DNA from: Chytridium lagenaria
Lineage: Eukaryota > Chytridiomycota > Chytridiomycetes > Chytridiales > Chytridiaceae
Length of the DNA stretch: 64,000 nt
Assembly: GCA_025449115.1 (NCBI GenBank)
Contig: JAHLKC010000116.1
Location: forward strand, 62,001 to 126,000
Direction of reading: 5' to 3'
In this document: piece by piece, positions 52,866-64,000 of the stretch
How the letters are laid out: the number at the start of each line of letters is the position of its first letter
How positions within the stretch are numbered: the stretch's first letter is position 1
The notes under the pieces: generated by a model
Told to the model about the DNA's origin: nothing
The model's input: only the letters and a program-made list of their open reading frames with translations
Database searches by the model: none
Program-made: the position numbers and the translations under genes

Positions 52866-54613
52866 TTACTTACATCCTTCATCCTCGAGATCATGAACCC
52901 TCCTTTTCCAAAGATATTCCAACCGTCCAAACTTTAACTCACACATCAAAGAACGTTTAACTCTCGCAAATTCCATCCTTTCTGCTTCTCGAACATCACC
53001 GATTTGAATAGCTCCTGCTGATCGCGTCAAAAGAGATAACACTTTTTGGACTCGATCGTATTTTCGGCCTTATGAATAGCTTTGGCCCAGGAGAGTGGAG
53101 ATATACTTGAAGATAGCCCCACACCGTTTGGATTAGCGCCGCGCTCAAGAAGGAACGTAACAATATCCGCGTGTGACGATCGAGCGCTTCTCCTAGCGGG
53201 GAGGGAATTGACTTTGACGGGTAGATATCGTGTTTGCTACTAATGCTAAGGTTTACACCAGAGGTCATTGCATACTGGATTGTGGTCGGGAACTCTATAG
53301 TAAAAAAAAATCAAAAGGTTAGAAGGATGATGCTAGATAGTTTCCACACGGAACAAACGATTCTTACCCTGAACGGCGTTTCCACCTAATCCATCGACAT
53401 CGGCACCCGAATCCACAAGTAGCTTCACGATATCTTTGTGACCGCCCACACAGGCCATCAACAGAGGCGTGATTGCTTCACATACAGAGTAGACAGGGTT
53501 GCATAAGAGCAATATATGTCCACCGACGCACCCGACCGAGGTCCAGTCACTCCTTCGACGGCATCAGAAGTGGTAGGGAAGGTTTTCAGCAGGTATTCCA
53601 CACAACCATAATGACCAGAGAGTGCGGCAATATGGAGAGGCGTCAACGAAGAGGCGGTGTTCATGGGGTCGTGCATGTAAATTTCGACGCCTTCAGTGTT
53701 TTGATAATGTTCAACCACAGCTTTAAGCGTCTCGGTGTCCGAATTGAGCGCAGAGATAAATAAGGGATTCTTCGCCCGTTTGCCCGCCAGAGCGAACTTC
53801 TTGAAACTCTGTTCCTTGCGGGCGTGGGTATGGAGTCCTCGACATCAGATTAGTCAGTTCTTCAGAAAGAGGGAAGCCAGCAACGCATGCATAGTGAAGA
53901 GGAAGGCGGTATGATAGGTCTCGTTGAAGCAGATCTGCGTCAAGTCGGTCCTGATCGTGTCGGTAAAGTCTAGAATGAACTTCAGCATTGCCGGAGAACC
54001 CGATGCAGCGGCAATGTGAAGAATATTCCGATTATGCCCGTCGTGGTCGGTCACAGCAGTTTTTCGGCGAAGAAGAATCTTGACCCCCTCCACCCACCCG
54101 GCTAGGACTGCGTAGAGCAAAGGGTGAACCCAGATCGCTTTGGTTCCCTGATGAAACCCGTTTCTTTGATGATGCGGATGGAGTGAGAGGTGCCGGCTTG
54201 CGCCTTCCAAAGCTGAACGTCAAAGATGCCGTAATCGGGCATGAGTTCTGGTAAAGTGGACAATGGAGAAACGCCTGTGGGTCATACGGGTTGTGGTAAC
54301 CAAACACAACATCCTCTGTTATCCTTGTATCGGCGATAGCATGGGCGAGCCATTCACCGCTCTTGTCGGCCGGTGTATTGGTTGCCAAACAAAACCGAAG
54401 GTAACCAAAGTAACGGAGATGGACCAGACGTTTAAGCGATGGCAGGCTTTCAGAAGCATCGTTGGACAGAGAGTAGAAGCGAGAGCAAGTGGATGACAGA
54501 GCAGCGAGTGACTTGATATCGCACCTCGCAAATATAGCCAGTACAAGCTCAGAAGCTAGATTCGGAAGGAGAGACATGTTGCAGAATGGTGGTGGAGATT
54601 GAGAGTGCCTCAT
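52866..54613 (-). CDS. F-box and ankyrin-repeat protein
   Basis: Start at 54613 (or MSLLPN 36 bases later). An F-box opens the protein: LPNLASELVLAIFARCDIKS then LAALSSTCSRFYSLS. After a linker, ankyrin repeats follow: IWVHPLLYAVLAGWVEGVKI, NILHIAAASGSPAMLKFILD, LTPLHIAALSGHYGCVEYLL, ITPLLMACVGGHKDIVKLLV. The tail is helical (FARVKRSLMCELKFGRLEYL), ending GCK with TAA at 52866-52868. F-box proteins dock substrates to SCF ubiquitin ligases, with the ankyrin repeats likely choosing the substrate. Several frame changes (near 53100-53250 and 54160-54240) make exon limits approximate. Confidence 0.7.
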
Positions 54614-54989
54614 TTTTTAACTCATGCTCTGGAACTAGCGTGTAGCTGCGCAGACCTTCCAAACTCTCTATCTAACCGTAATACAAGTGCATTTTTTCTG
54701 GATGACGCCGTCTCAGTGGCGGCGATATCAGAGCGGCTTGTTCAAGCCTCCGCAGGACGGCGAGGTATGTATGAAAAATATGGGATCTGCAGATAACATA
54801 TGTATCAGTGATGATGATGTAGACAACAGGGAAATGAAAGCTACGCAACACAACACTGCAACGCCAAGTACGATGGAGGACAGCAAAATAGCTGATACGG
54901 GTTACGGAGACTTTGGAGTTATAGTTGTGTTGAATCAAAACATCATTGTTGTGAATACATAGGTAGACGAAAATCGATGCTAAAAGTGT
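54614..54989. other. Promoter side of the F-box gene
   Basis: Open plus frames here (up to 91 residues) show no domain and I reject them as genes. Confidence 0.4.
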
Positions 54990-56190
54990 TTGAATGAGTG
55001 GTTTTATTCAAGGAAATGCAGAGTCATCACATTGTAAAAAGCCATCATTAAACGTCAATCCCTCCGAATTCTCACCACGGGACAAGAGTAGGATTAGTGG
55101 TAGTCCCGCTCATTGGTATTCGGGTAGAATTTGGTTGCAGGATTCAAGTTCTCTCTCCTAGTGGGTCCATATATGTAAATTCCAGACTAGAGATGACGAG
55201 ACCAGGCACACCCCTTGCCAAGCATTCCTAACTCTGCACCTGAAGGCTTGATCGCCTGTTGGGATGGGTGGGTGTGGTAGTTTGCAACAAGAACATAGTT
55301 CGCCGGAACACCGCCAGCTTGAGGGTTTTCGAGGTTGATGGCAAGATTTTGAACAACGGGCTGTTTGGCTTTGCCTTTTGCCGCTGGCGCCGGTTTTGTC
55401 TTGCGAAGGCCTTGAGCGATCCTTAGGGGCGTCGACAACCTTGATACGGCGGGGATCAGCGGAATCTAGTATTGGAAGACGCGTTCAGTATCCATGAAAG
55501 TCAAAGGGATTCGAAAGACACTACCGCGTAAATCCATCCACCCAATTCCTGGACGATTGTTTTTGAGAAGCAGACTTTTTCAAAAGCTCTTTAAAATGTG
55601 CCTTTACTTGAGGAATGAGCTCTTGTCCCGATGGTCCCTCTGTCTTTGAAGCATTCTTGACGTGACCTGGTTTCTTGCCTTATGACGACGGTTGCAATTG
55701 AACCTTCATTGGAAGAGGGGGAACGGCTTGCGAGGATCCGGCGGTGCTTTTAAAACGTGTTAGAAGGATATATAAGAAACACAACGTGTTGTGGATGACT
55801 GGAGTTGGAAGCAGATATTATACCTGGGAACGGAAGCTACTGGCTCAGAGTTGGGAGCCTCATTCTTCACTGTAAGCAATATGATCAGCATTATGCAAGA
55901 CAAAAAATCGATTCCATTCTAACTCACACTGAGAAACAGCACTCAGCACTCCGCACTGGTTGATGAAACAGAAAGACCCGCAACAACATTCAGCAAAGCG
56001 GCGATCAATACAACCAAAAGAATCGCACTACGACTCCAAAGCATCTTGCAACTCAGTTTAACTATTTAATATCGTAAGCAGATGACAGCCCTTGAAAAGA
56101 GTGATCTTTGGACGATAGTGGTGGTTTATAAATAAACCTTTGCGAGCACGGACGGCTGGTGCGAGCTCCGCGTGGCATCGCAGACACTTG
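54990..56190 (-). repeat. Segmental duplication, copy 2
   Basis: Diverged copy of 50670-51990 in the same orientation, including flanks; the F-box gene lies between the copies. Confidence 0.8.
55094..56044 (-). pseudogene. Secreted DUF4329/JAB-like protein, copy 2, broken
   Basis: The start at 56044 gives the same signal peptide type (MLWSRSAILLVVLIAALLNV). Relative to copy 1 there are a TGA after SVSSTSAEC, a shift and TAA in the third exon (about 55680), a one-base loss after HTHPSQQAIKPSGAEL and another before SGIYIYGPTRREN. The S-x-x-D of copy 1 becomes S-x-x-E. The final stop in the domain frame is TAA at 55094-55096. The strands around the breaks are well conserved, so either several sequence errors or a recent pseudogene would explain it. 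Confidence 0.6.
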
Positions 56191-58911
56191 TCGGACCGAC
56201 TTGGGTTTTTGATTACCGTTCTAATAGTTATAGGCGCTCCTCTAACGGACCGTTCCGCTCACATTTTGCTTAGCCAACCATGGCTTGTTTGATCTAGGCG
56301 TTGTTCCATATAATCCATCGACCCAAGGCGTTTCATATACATCCATCACTCCATCATCTTGACGTTTCTGTTTTCAGGCTTGGTCTTGCAACTTGCAGCT
56401 GCGCCAGTTGGCGCCTTGTAACTATAGACATGGTTAGGGGGGGTTAACTGAAATTATATTTGGTAACATAAACATGACGGCGTGCGCATAAAGGCGTCGG
56501 GCGTCGGTTCTCGAAATTTATCACTAATAAATATTTAAGAGATATTCAACACCGCCCATGAGTACAACTGGTAGCACAGAGCTTTATTAATCTGACTCAA
56601 AATTGACTTTTATCTTTTACATTTTCAGCGTAGCGAGCTAAAAGCTGACGGGCAACGCCCCACTGAATAGAAACACAGATCCGACGGAAAACAAAACATG
56701 CTGTTGAAAGACACGTTGCAAACGGGTGAGAAGAGAGACTGCAGCAGCAGGTCCAAATTCAAAGCTTACAAACCTCTTAATCCAAATGAGGTGAACTGCA
56801 TTCCGCCAACACTTTGCGGACTTTTACATCAAGTTGTTACGTAGGGATTTTAATAAAATAAAAATAAAAGTTTATTCACACCTCACAGTCCAATAACTCG
56901 TTATGTGGGACAGACGGTTTTGGGGTGAAAAACGGGTTTCGGGTGCATCACTTGCACGCTCCTGGGTCCAGCGTGGACACGCAGGGGTCGCGCTAGTGAA
57001 AAACAGCCCAAGGAGGGAGGAGCCGCAGGTGGCGAGAACGGGCCAAGGAGAGGAAAGGGAGGAAAAAGAAGAAGAAGGTAGGAACATAGGGAACATTAGA
57101 AAGATGAAGTAAAGGGATGAAAGATGAAGGCAGGAGAGATGGACAAAACTGTACGGCGCGGTGGAAGGACAAGAATGAAGGAGAAAGTTACCAAGAGGAA
57201 AGGAAAGGAGAGACGTTAGGCCGCGAGGCGCCAGGCCAGCCCAGCGCGAAGGTCAAGGGGAAGGGGTTATATCCCATAGGTAAAAACCGTAGTCAAGAAA
57301 TAACATTTCTACTAATTTCCGACGTACGTAGGGCCCGTACGAGTCCGTATGGGTACTTGTGTTTCATTATTGTCTATTGTCAAATGACTTTTGAGCCGTA
57401 CGGCTCCGGACGGATCGTTGTTAATTTTTTGCACCGTTCCTCCATGTTGGCCATACAGTTGCTGTACGACTGTTAATCCGTACCTCTATGTTGTATAATA
57501 AAGGACTTATGTACTATGTAGCAAGTTGATATTTGCTTTAATTGAGGCACCGTACATCATTACATCATGAGCGTGTTACTATAGAATGTTTAATATTAAT
57601 ACAACTTATAGGCTTCATTAGTTTTGTATTTTGTAGGCATGCCAGCGGTCAACAACGGCTCCTCACTCTACTGTGAGATTATTGGATAACCTCACCGAGA
57701 GGCATGAATGCGTCGCTTATATAGACGTCGTGCCTTATTCTTATTTTGTTGTTCCCGTTCCATTCTTTTCCCTCTCGGGGTTTTTCATAGTTTTTCCCCA
57801 TAGATACGAGAGAGGTTTTTATAGAAGGAAGGGCGGTCGACGTGGTATGCCAACTTATGACATGCTACCACGTTGGTCGAGATGCCTGTTGTTGTTATTT
57901 GATTCCCCTTTATGTATTGTTTTATTATTTGTAGAAAGTTGAATAGATTTACGTACACCTCTTTAGGCCTGGATTAAGCCCTCTGCACATTCAGGCCAGC
58001 CCCTGGTAAGCTGAGCTATCATCTTTCCCATTTTTATTCACTATTGTGTGTTGATTTGTACTAGCGGGTGCTCTGGTTAGCACGCCGCCGAGGGAGACTG
58101 CGATCCGAACCAAGACATTGTCTAAGAAGGTATGAGCCATGGGAATACGCGTCAAGGGCATGATTCTTTCGAAGGTTTGGTCAGTATAACTACCTCTGTT
58201 CTATTCTCGATGGCTATGACAGGCTATCTAGTTGCCTGTGAGTGGGAGAGCGGCATGAGCAGGGCCCTAGGTAGATGAGATTGAGATAGAACATGTTATA
58301 CCGGCTTATTGCTGCAAATATGAGGCCTGGTACACTCCTTGGAGTGGGATGGAATCCCTCCTCGTAGACCCCTTTCCCCTAGTCACTTTAGATCTAGTCT
58401 CTAGGCATTTCCCTTCCTTTTTTCCCTTTATTATTAACGATTAGAAAGAAAACCACAGCAACTTAAATCCCCGCTGTCACTAAAGGCAGAATAGGGCTTG
58501 ACTCTTGATCTAGGAGTACTTCCTAGACTCTAGTCTCGTCACCTATTATGTGGTTCTCTACCTCTGTATGCCGGGGCTTAGCAGAGGGGGCCATAGAGAG
58601 AACTTCACAGATGGGGGCCAAACCTTAACATGGTGGTTTTTGTTTCTTTTCGATCTCTTTCATCTTATTATTAACGTTTCTATATTTTTACATAATCATG
58701 TTGCCACGGTTCCCCTCTTTCGAACGACATATTGATCGTTGAATTCGCGCGCACGGTCGCGGCGAGATTGCAAGTCGGGTCTCTGGGGTCCTCCAACCAT
58801 TCCCCCCCGCACCTGCACCAACCTGTCAAATTTGCGCCATTTTTGCCACTGACAATTTTGGCACAGGTAAGAGGATGCGTTGAAGTTAGTATATAATCCC
58901 TACACCCATGG
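56191..58911. other. Gene-poor region with repeat-like DNA
   Basis: No coding gene is supported. At 57330-57480 there are several palindromic CCGTACGG/GTACG motifs like those at 61.97-63.55 kb. At 57838-57881 an inverted repeat (ACGTGGTA ... TACCACGT) could form a hairpin. The 56.9-58.9 kb stretch is more GC-rich and resembles degenerate transposon DNA. Confidence 0.4.
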
Positions 58912-59097
58912 TGATGAAATCGTAACAAGGAGTTTATTAATTTACATTATCTCAGTCATACATTCCGCGCATCATTCATCCAAATCGACGCTGCATCATA
59001 CCTGATGAAATCGTAACAAGGAGTTAAGATTCCAAAGGTATGACAACTCCGCCTTTTATACCCCCGCAATTAGGTCTGATAATGACCTTTCCAAACA
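58912..59097 (-). repeat. 3' LTR of element A
   Basis: On the minus strand it starts TGTTTGGAAAGG right after the purine tract and ends TTTCATCA. The string TGATGAAATCGTAACAAGG occurs twice (58912 and 59001), so the LTR carries an internal direct repeat of its end. Confidence 0.65.
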
Positions 59098-59743
59098 CTC
59101 CCCCTTATCAGACCCAGTCCATCACGATGATTCTCGAATGTAGTCCACGATAACCCTTTAGTTAATATGTCCGCAGTCATTTCTTTAGTTCCAATCTGGT
59201 GAACCTTGACCTTCTTGCCCCTCACGACATCCCGAACATACATATATTTGATGTCCATGTGCTTCGTTTTGTGACGTTCCGCTCCCTCCTCTGAATTGCG
59301 GACTGCGCCCGCATTATCACAATAAAGCACTGTTGGCTCCAACTGCCCCTCACCCATCCAGTCCAGCATTCCCCTCACCCACAGAGCTTCCTTAGTCAAC
59401 CCGTGTAAAGCGATTGTCTCCGCCGCCACAGTAGAGTCCGCAACAGTCGTCTGCCGTTTATTAGACGCGATTACCGCTCCCCCGCTCAATAGAACCACCA
59501 ACCCAGTAGTGGAGCGTCGTGTTCCCGAGTCGCCGGCGTAGTCAGCGTCCGAGAAACATGTCGGCGTAAGCTCTGTCTTCGTGTTTCTGTTAAAAGAGAG
59601 CTTCATATCGAATGTCCCTTTTAGGTAGGCCAAGACATGCTGACCCGCTTCCCAATGTACTCGACGAGGTCGCGACGCAAACCTCGCTAGTTTTCCCACC
59701 GCCAACCCAATGTCTGGCCTCGTGTTGACGAGATACATAAGTT
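59070..59743 (-). pseudogene. copia pol fragment, RNase H
   Basis: Reads KLMYLVNTRPDIGLAVGKLA, FSDADYAGDSGTRRSTTGLV, VADSTVAAETIALHGLTKEA, YCDNAGAVRNSEEGAERHKT, KHMDIKYMYVRDVV and MTADILTKGL. These are the classical copia RNase H motifs. The frame is open to the end but lacks the reverse transcriptase part. Confidence 0.85.
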
Positions 59744-59964
59744 TGTTCAAATTCAATAAACGAGATGTATTAAAACCATATACATGATTGAGTTCACCGC
59801 CATCATCGCATCACTCTCCCCCCATCCTCACCTGTTCAAATTCAATAGACGAGATGAGGAACCCGTGTAACATCGCCCTCCATTCGATCCCACCAATGCT
59901 TGTGCCACCGTGCTCTCACCTTTCTCGACAACGCACTCTCGTCTGGTGATTATTATCCCAAACA
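59744..59964 (-). repeat. 3' LTR of element B
   Basis: Starts TGTTTGGGATAATAATC after AAGGGGAG. The end TTGAATTTGAACA appears twice (at 59833 and 59744), so the LTR is 132 or 221 bp. Confidence 0.55.
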
Positions 59965-59971
59965 CTCCCCT

Positions 59972-61971
59972 TCACCAGGCCGAGAGCATCCCTGTGCTTC
60001 TCAAAAGACCACCCACTTCAGCCCCTTCGTCAGTATATCTGCCACCATCCCTCGCGTTCCCATATGTCTGAACCTCCACTAACCCCTGCTCCACTATGTC
60101 ACGAATAAACATATACTTGATGTCCATGTGTTTCGTGTGATGCCTTTCTGATCCTTCCTGAGAGTTTCTTACGGCCCCCGCGTTGTCGCACCAAAGAATA
60201 GTAGGTCCAGGCTTCCCAACCCGCAACCACCCTAGCATATTCCTCACCCAGAGTACCTCCCGCGTCAAACCGTACAAGCAATCGTCTCCGCTGCCACCGT
60301 AGAGTCCGCGACAGTCGTCTGACGCTTGCTTGACGCCACCACCACCCCTCCACACATCGTGATAGCCAAGCCAGATGTTGATCTTCTTGTCTCTCGGTCC
60401 CAGCGAAATCCGCGTCAGAAAAACACTCAGGAATCAACCACTGACATGTCGGCTCCATCCCGTCATCCCTCCTCGTGTACGTGAGCCTCATATCTGTCGT
60501 TCCCCTGAGATAGCCTAACACCCGTTGTCCCGCCTCCCAGTGAATTCTCCTTGGTCGCGATGCAAACCTTGCCAGCTTGCCAACCCCGTACGCTATGTCC
60601 GGGCGCGTATGTACCAGGTATTGTAGCTTCCCAACCAGGCGCCAGAAATCTCTTGATCTCATGTACTCCCAGTCCTCGTCGGTCGGCAAAGCCGCCTTAT
60701 CAAATTCCTCGTCCAGCTCACCATCCCAAGCCACCCTCCTCAGCCTTTGCTTTTCTTCCTGAAATTCATCCAGTATGGAGAGACAGTACGCCTCCTGATC
60801 CAACGAGGTTGAACCTTCGGCGCACTTGGCCCTCAAAGACAAATATTGATTCAGCTCCCCAAGATCCCTGATTTTGTGCCGTTTTTCGATTTCTTCCACC
60901 AGATCGTCCACCTCCTGTTGCATTCCTCTATCTGCTAGGATCACCGCGTCGTCCGTATGTATCTCAACGTGAATATCCCCCTTGGTGTTTCTTCGTGAAC
61001 AAACATGGCTCAAAAGGACACCTGACGAAGCCCAACTCCTTCACGAAGAGAACCCCAACCTCCGAGAACCACAGAAACGACCCTTGACATATACCGTAGA
61101 CCGCCTTCTCGAGGAGACATACCAAATCCTCCTTCCCTTTTACCTCCATCCCTTTTGGCTGTCTTACGTGAATTTTGTGATCGATCAACCTCGCGTTGAG
61201 GAACGCACCGGTCCAGTCCAACTGCCTGGTAATCATTCCTCTCTGCGTCCTCAGAGCCATCAGCATCTTGAACGAGTTCATGCTCGGCGTGGGCGTGAAG
61301 GTTCGATCATAGTCCTCCCCTGCTATCTGTTTCCCGCCATCCACCACCAGCCTCGCCTTCTCTTGCTCCTCATTCGTCTCCTCGTTGACTTTCACTTTCA
61401 GGACCCAGAGACTTGGAATCGCTTTCTTTCCCGGCGGGAGCGGAACCAGTTTCCACGCGTTCATCCCCAACATTTGATTGTATTCCTTCTGAATAGCCGC
61501 CTTCCACCTTGGGTCCTTCAGTGCTTCTTTGATGCTTTTCGGACCGTCTCTCGTCAACATAGCTCGGTGTTCCTCCATCGGTGCATGCTTCCAAACGAAC
61601 CCAGCCTGGTTTATCCGATCGATGAACTCCTCCTCAACTATGATGAATACTTGCACCCCTTCGTCGTCCTCCTCCGCAATCTTGGCCATCCCCGCCCATC
61701 CTGACTCCGCATCCTCGAAAACTTCGTGTTCTGAATCACTGAAGACCGCAGAACCTAGACTCGAATCCCTGTCTATTTGACTTGACGGCACTGGACTTGC
61801 TGTGATTGTCGGACTAGCTTCCTGGACTGGTTCCCCTTCCTCGTCCTCAGAGACTTGCTCTGGATCCTTGGGCTGCTTGTCACTTGCTCCCCTGGTGCTT
61901 GCTCCCCTCCTGGTGGGATAAATACCAAGGTCAAAACCGACGACAACTAAAAAAACTTCGTCGATTTTCAT
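59972..61971 (-). pseudogene. copia pol (reverse transcriptase and RNase H), frameshifted
   Basis: RT motifs: WKAAIQKEYNQMLGMNAWKL, IPSLWVLKVKVNE, EDYDRTFTPTPSMNSFKMLM, DWTGAFLNARLI, AVYGICQGSFLW and EIHTDDAVIL in place of the usual YVDD box. RNase H follows (FWRLVGKLQYLVHTRPDIAY, WCDNAGAVRNSQEGSERHHT). Frame shifts near 61010 and 60390 and the altered box mark it as inactive. A Ser/Glu-rich linker (61.65-61.93 kb) precedes RT. Confidence 0.85.
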
Positions 61972-62124
61972 GACCGTATCGTAAACATACGGTTATGTAC
62001 GGTTACCAAAATACATTACCAATCTAGTTTCATCAATGCTTTGACAAAAACGGCAGTAATTAGCCGCAAGCATTACTAAATTTTTTTGTTGCACAAAAAT
62101 TTAATCGTACACCGCCATTTGCGG

Positions 62125-62492
62125 CTGTATACTGTTTGTTCTGCTATCGGCATGAATTTACTTTTGCGCTCGAATGCATTAAATGGTTCAGGCTGCCACC
62201 GAATCACGCCAATCTTTGCCATGGCATAGCTCTTCTAATCTTCAGCAGCATAGCAAAATATGAACCTTGTATCTTTCGACTGACAGCCACCTGTCAACAC
62301 GGTCCAGCAAGCAAATCCCGTTTTAAAAGTTAGACAGTAACTAAAGGCCGCAAACGGCCGTAGACGGCTTTAGACGGATATTCTATCATAACCGCTTTCG
62401 GCCGTCTACGGTTGTATACTGTTCCCTTCCCTCTGCTATCGGCAGAATCTACTAATGCATTAAATGGTTCAGGATGCTACCTAATCACACCA
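62125..62492. repeat. Pair of diverged direct repeats (62125-62212 and 62412-62492)
   Basis: Both copies read TGTATACTGTT..., CTGCTATCGGCA, AATGCATTAAATGGTTCAGG and then a TGC(C/T)AC...AATCAC tail. The spacing is about 287 bp. They are probably subterminal repeats of the element. Confidence 0.75.
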
Positions 62493-62738
62493 AACATATA
62501 GAAGCGTTATGTTTGGAGGATTATGCCATTTGTTTCTAAAGTCAGCGATTTTAATATAGATTATATCATATTCATTCATAAAACTAACGGCCATAAAAAA
62601 TGACGCGTAGCCGTAAACAGGCGTGATCGGCGGTTTGTCTAATGTAAAAGAAATTGGTAACGGCTCATTTGAATTTTACGGTTCCATTTCAACGTAGTCA
62701 TTGTAAACTAACTTTTGTAATAAGACAATATATATTCT

Positions 62739-63998
62739 TCATCGTCGACATGCAAACTTTTTTAAAAACAATTCGCTACCCTTCACTGACAGTTCCTTCC
62801 AAACCGTCCTATTTGCCATACAAATGTAGGTGAATATAGTCATAATAGCATGTCCTTCAGTCATATATGAAACCATTTGACGCAAGACTCCCATGTTGTG
62901 GTTGGCCGATTCGGTGTAGCTCGTATTAAGATCTCCAATTTTAATATGCTTTCTGTAGTGTTTTGCGTGAGAAGCAGCGGAACAGCCCCTGTGAGCATTT
63001 GAGTGAAAATCGTCTATAACAAATCGACAATCTTTGAAGAATTCGTACTCCCGCAAAGTGCAGTAGTCTGCAGCATGGCAATTATTATCACCAACACAAA
63101 TGGATGGGCACTGTTCAAACCTGCAAGATTTAGAGTTAAATTGTTGAATTGTATGGTACCTTGTGTATAGAGTTGCGAAAACATCATTGATGCTTTCAGC
63201 TTTAGGAAAAAGGTGAAATCCAATATAAAATCGATGACGACATAAAAAAACCATTGCTCCGGCCGTCATTGATTTAGCCTTCCTCTGCCTGTCGTAATAT
63301 TTAGGACAAACGTCAGCTTCCGTTGTCCCCTTTTTAGCTGCTGTAGGTAGATTGTCTGCAGGTCCAAGGTTGAGATATCGTGGACGTTGCCGTATTTCAG
63401 GTAAAAAGTAAAAGGAACCTGTCTTTTGAAAGCGTTAATCAACAGAGTCCAAAGACGGGCGCACACAAACGTAAACGGCAGTATACAAAGGTACATAACA
63501 GTATACGGTTGTATACGGTTACATGGGGTTTTGTACGGCTTCTGTACTTACTTTTTGCCAGTTTTTGTTCACATAATCTCCATGTTCGGTTGTCTTTGGA
63601 TCCGCTACAGGATGGCGGCTATGTTGGCTCTCAACAACATTCCTTCTCTTTCTTAACCATTGAGCAAGTTTGATGAATTCTTCCGGTAAATATGTGTTGT
63701 TTCCAACAACAATGACCTCAAATAACAAATTGCCGACTGAAGGTACGTTTTGACGAAGATCATCAATCAAAGTCAACTTCTCCTGCACATCTAGCTGCTC
63801 CCAGCGTTCTAATTCCTGAAGACATTTATCACCGACAGGCAATATGATTGTAACAACTGACTGTTCACAGAATATCTTTATAGATGTTACGATAGGTCAA
63901 AGAGTAATACGGCACAATGAAATATACTCACTACTTTAAGCAAAGTTCTAAGCGCCGCTATTTCAGCTGGGGTCCATATCTCATCTCTAAGTATGAAT
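62739..63998 (-). CDS. DDE transposase of KDZ (Kyakuja-Dileera-Zisupton) type, N-terminus off window, frame-broken
   Basis: The catalytic part is one frame (63304-62739): MTAGAMVFLCRHRFYIGFHL then FPKAESINDVFATLYTRYH; CVGDNNCHAADYC; EYEFFKDCRFVIDDFHSNAH followed by RGCS; NTSYTESANHN; and YMTEGHAIMTIFTYICMANR. This matches a transposase family common in fungi (GFH..PxAEGRNDVF; FxDxxFVIDxFHxxxHxxC; N-x-E), with acidic residues where D, D and E are expected. An upstream frame (63842-63519; LQELERWEQLDVQEKLTLID) gives the N-terminal helical part. The 63.3-63.52 kb link contains CCGTATAC repeats and a stop, so the gene is spliced there or broken. Confidence 0.55.
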
Positions 63999-64000
63999 GC

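Larger units (their letters stand above)
58912..59743 (-). mobile_element. Ty1/copia retrotransposon A, 5'-truncated
   Basis: Minus-strand fragment comprising the RNase H end of pol, a polypurine tract (AAGGGGGAG) and a 3' LTR. It is cut at the KLMYLVNTRPDI motif, where element B's LTR begins. Confidence 0.8.
59744..61971 (-). mobile_element. Ty1/copia retrotransposon B, truncated and decayed
   Basis: Minus-strand element with a 3' LTR, RNase H and reverse transcriptase. Gag, protease and integrase are absent; the left part of pol begins near 61971, next to the KDZ-like element. Confidence 0.8.
61968..64000 (-). mobile_element. KDZ-like DDE transposon, right part beyond the window
   Basis: Contains a minus-strand transposase (62739 to the window edge) and a non-coding side (61968-62738) full of palindromic TACGG/CCGTA and GGCCG motifs plus a diverged direct repeat. 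The left limit is placed where copia B pol ends and ACCGTATCGTAAACATACGG begins. Confidence 0.55.

Noticed and set aside
58912..59025. ATCGTAACAAGG as an rRNA 3'-end fragment
   Set aside because: Only about a dozen bases resemble the SSU rRNA end, and the string is the terminus of the copia LTR.

Overview
The window reads as nuclear DNA of a fungus. Genes sit on both strands, are packed closely and are cut by many short GT-AG introns (about 40-80 nt). The proteins are fungal or opisthokont types: BEACH-WD40-FYVE, a Vrl1-like VPS9-ankyrin-PX-BAR protein, HEI10, a GCFC-domain splicing factor, Dbp2, Arp6, V-ATPase subunit c'' and fungalysin. A U11/U12-65K (RNPC3) homologue points to a retained minor spliceosome. 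Together with a Cache/HAMP-type receptor, a fungalysin relic and KDZ-like and copia elements, this suggests an early-diverging, possibly chytrid-like, lineage. That placement is inference; no rRNA or tRNA gene was seen.

Layout. 1-12.7 kb: the 3' end of a WDFY3/ALFY-like gene (+), a Vrl1-like endosomal GEF/sorting gene (-), HEI10 (+) and a PAXBP1/GCFC gene (+) 35 bp later. 13-23.2 kb: a coiled-coil protein (-), DBP2 (-) with a 651-bp intron, ARP6 (-), and RNPC3 (+) diverging from ARP6 across 30 bp. 23.7-24.6 kb: a 906-bp inverted-repeat element with a TAA target duplication. 25-37.2 kb: a BAR protein (+), an SDR dehydrogenase (+) with a G-rich intron, a WD40 protein (-) and a long coiled-coil protein (+). 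38-46 kb: an intronless Ser/Pro-rich ORF, a single-pass membrane protein, a Cache/HAMP-like receptor lacking an output domain, and VMA16.

From 47 kb the window becomes accessory. It holds a fungalysin metalloprotease, a fungalysin relic, two tandemly duplicated secreted proteins with a DUF4329/JAB-like HTHP motif, and an F-box/ankyrin gene between them. From 57 kb onward it is mobile DNA: fragments of two Ty1/copia elements and a KDZ-like DDE transposon that runs off the right edge, with palindromic CCGTA/TACGG repeats.

Many conserved genes carry isolated one-base frameshifts, often in homopolymers. This looks more like uncorrected draft sequence than real decay, so exon borders and apparent breaks should be read with that in mind. 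Coordinates of multi-exon genes are outer limits.
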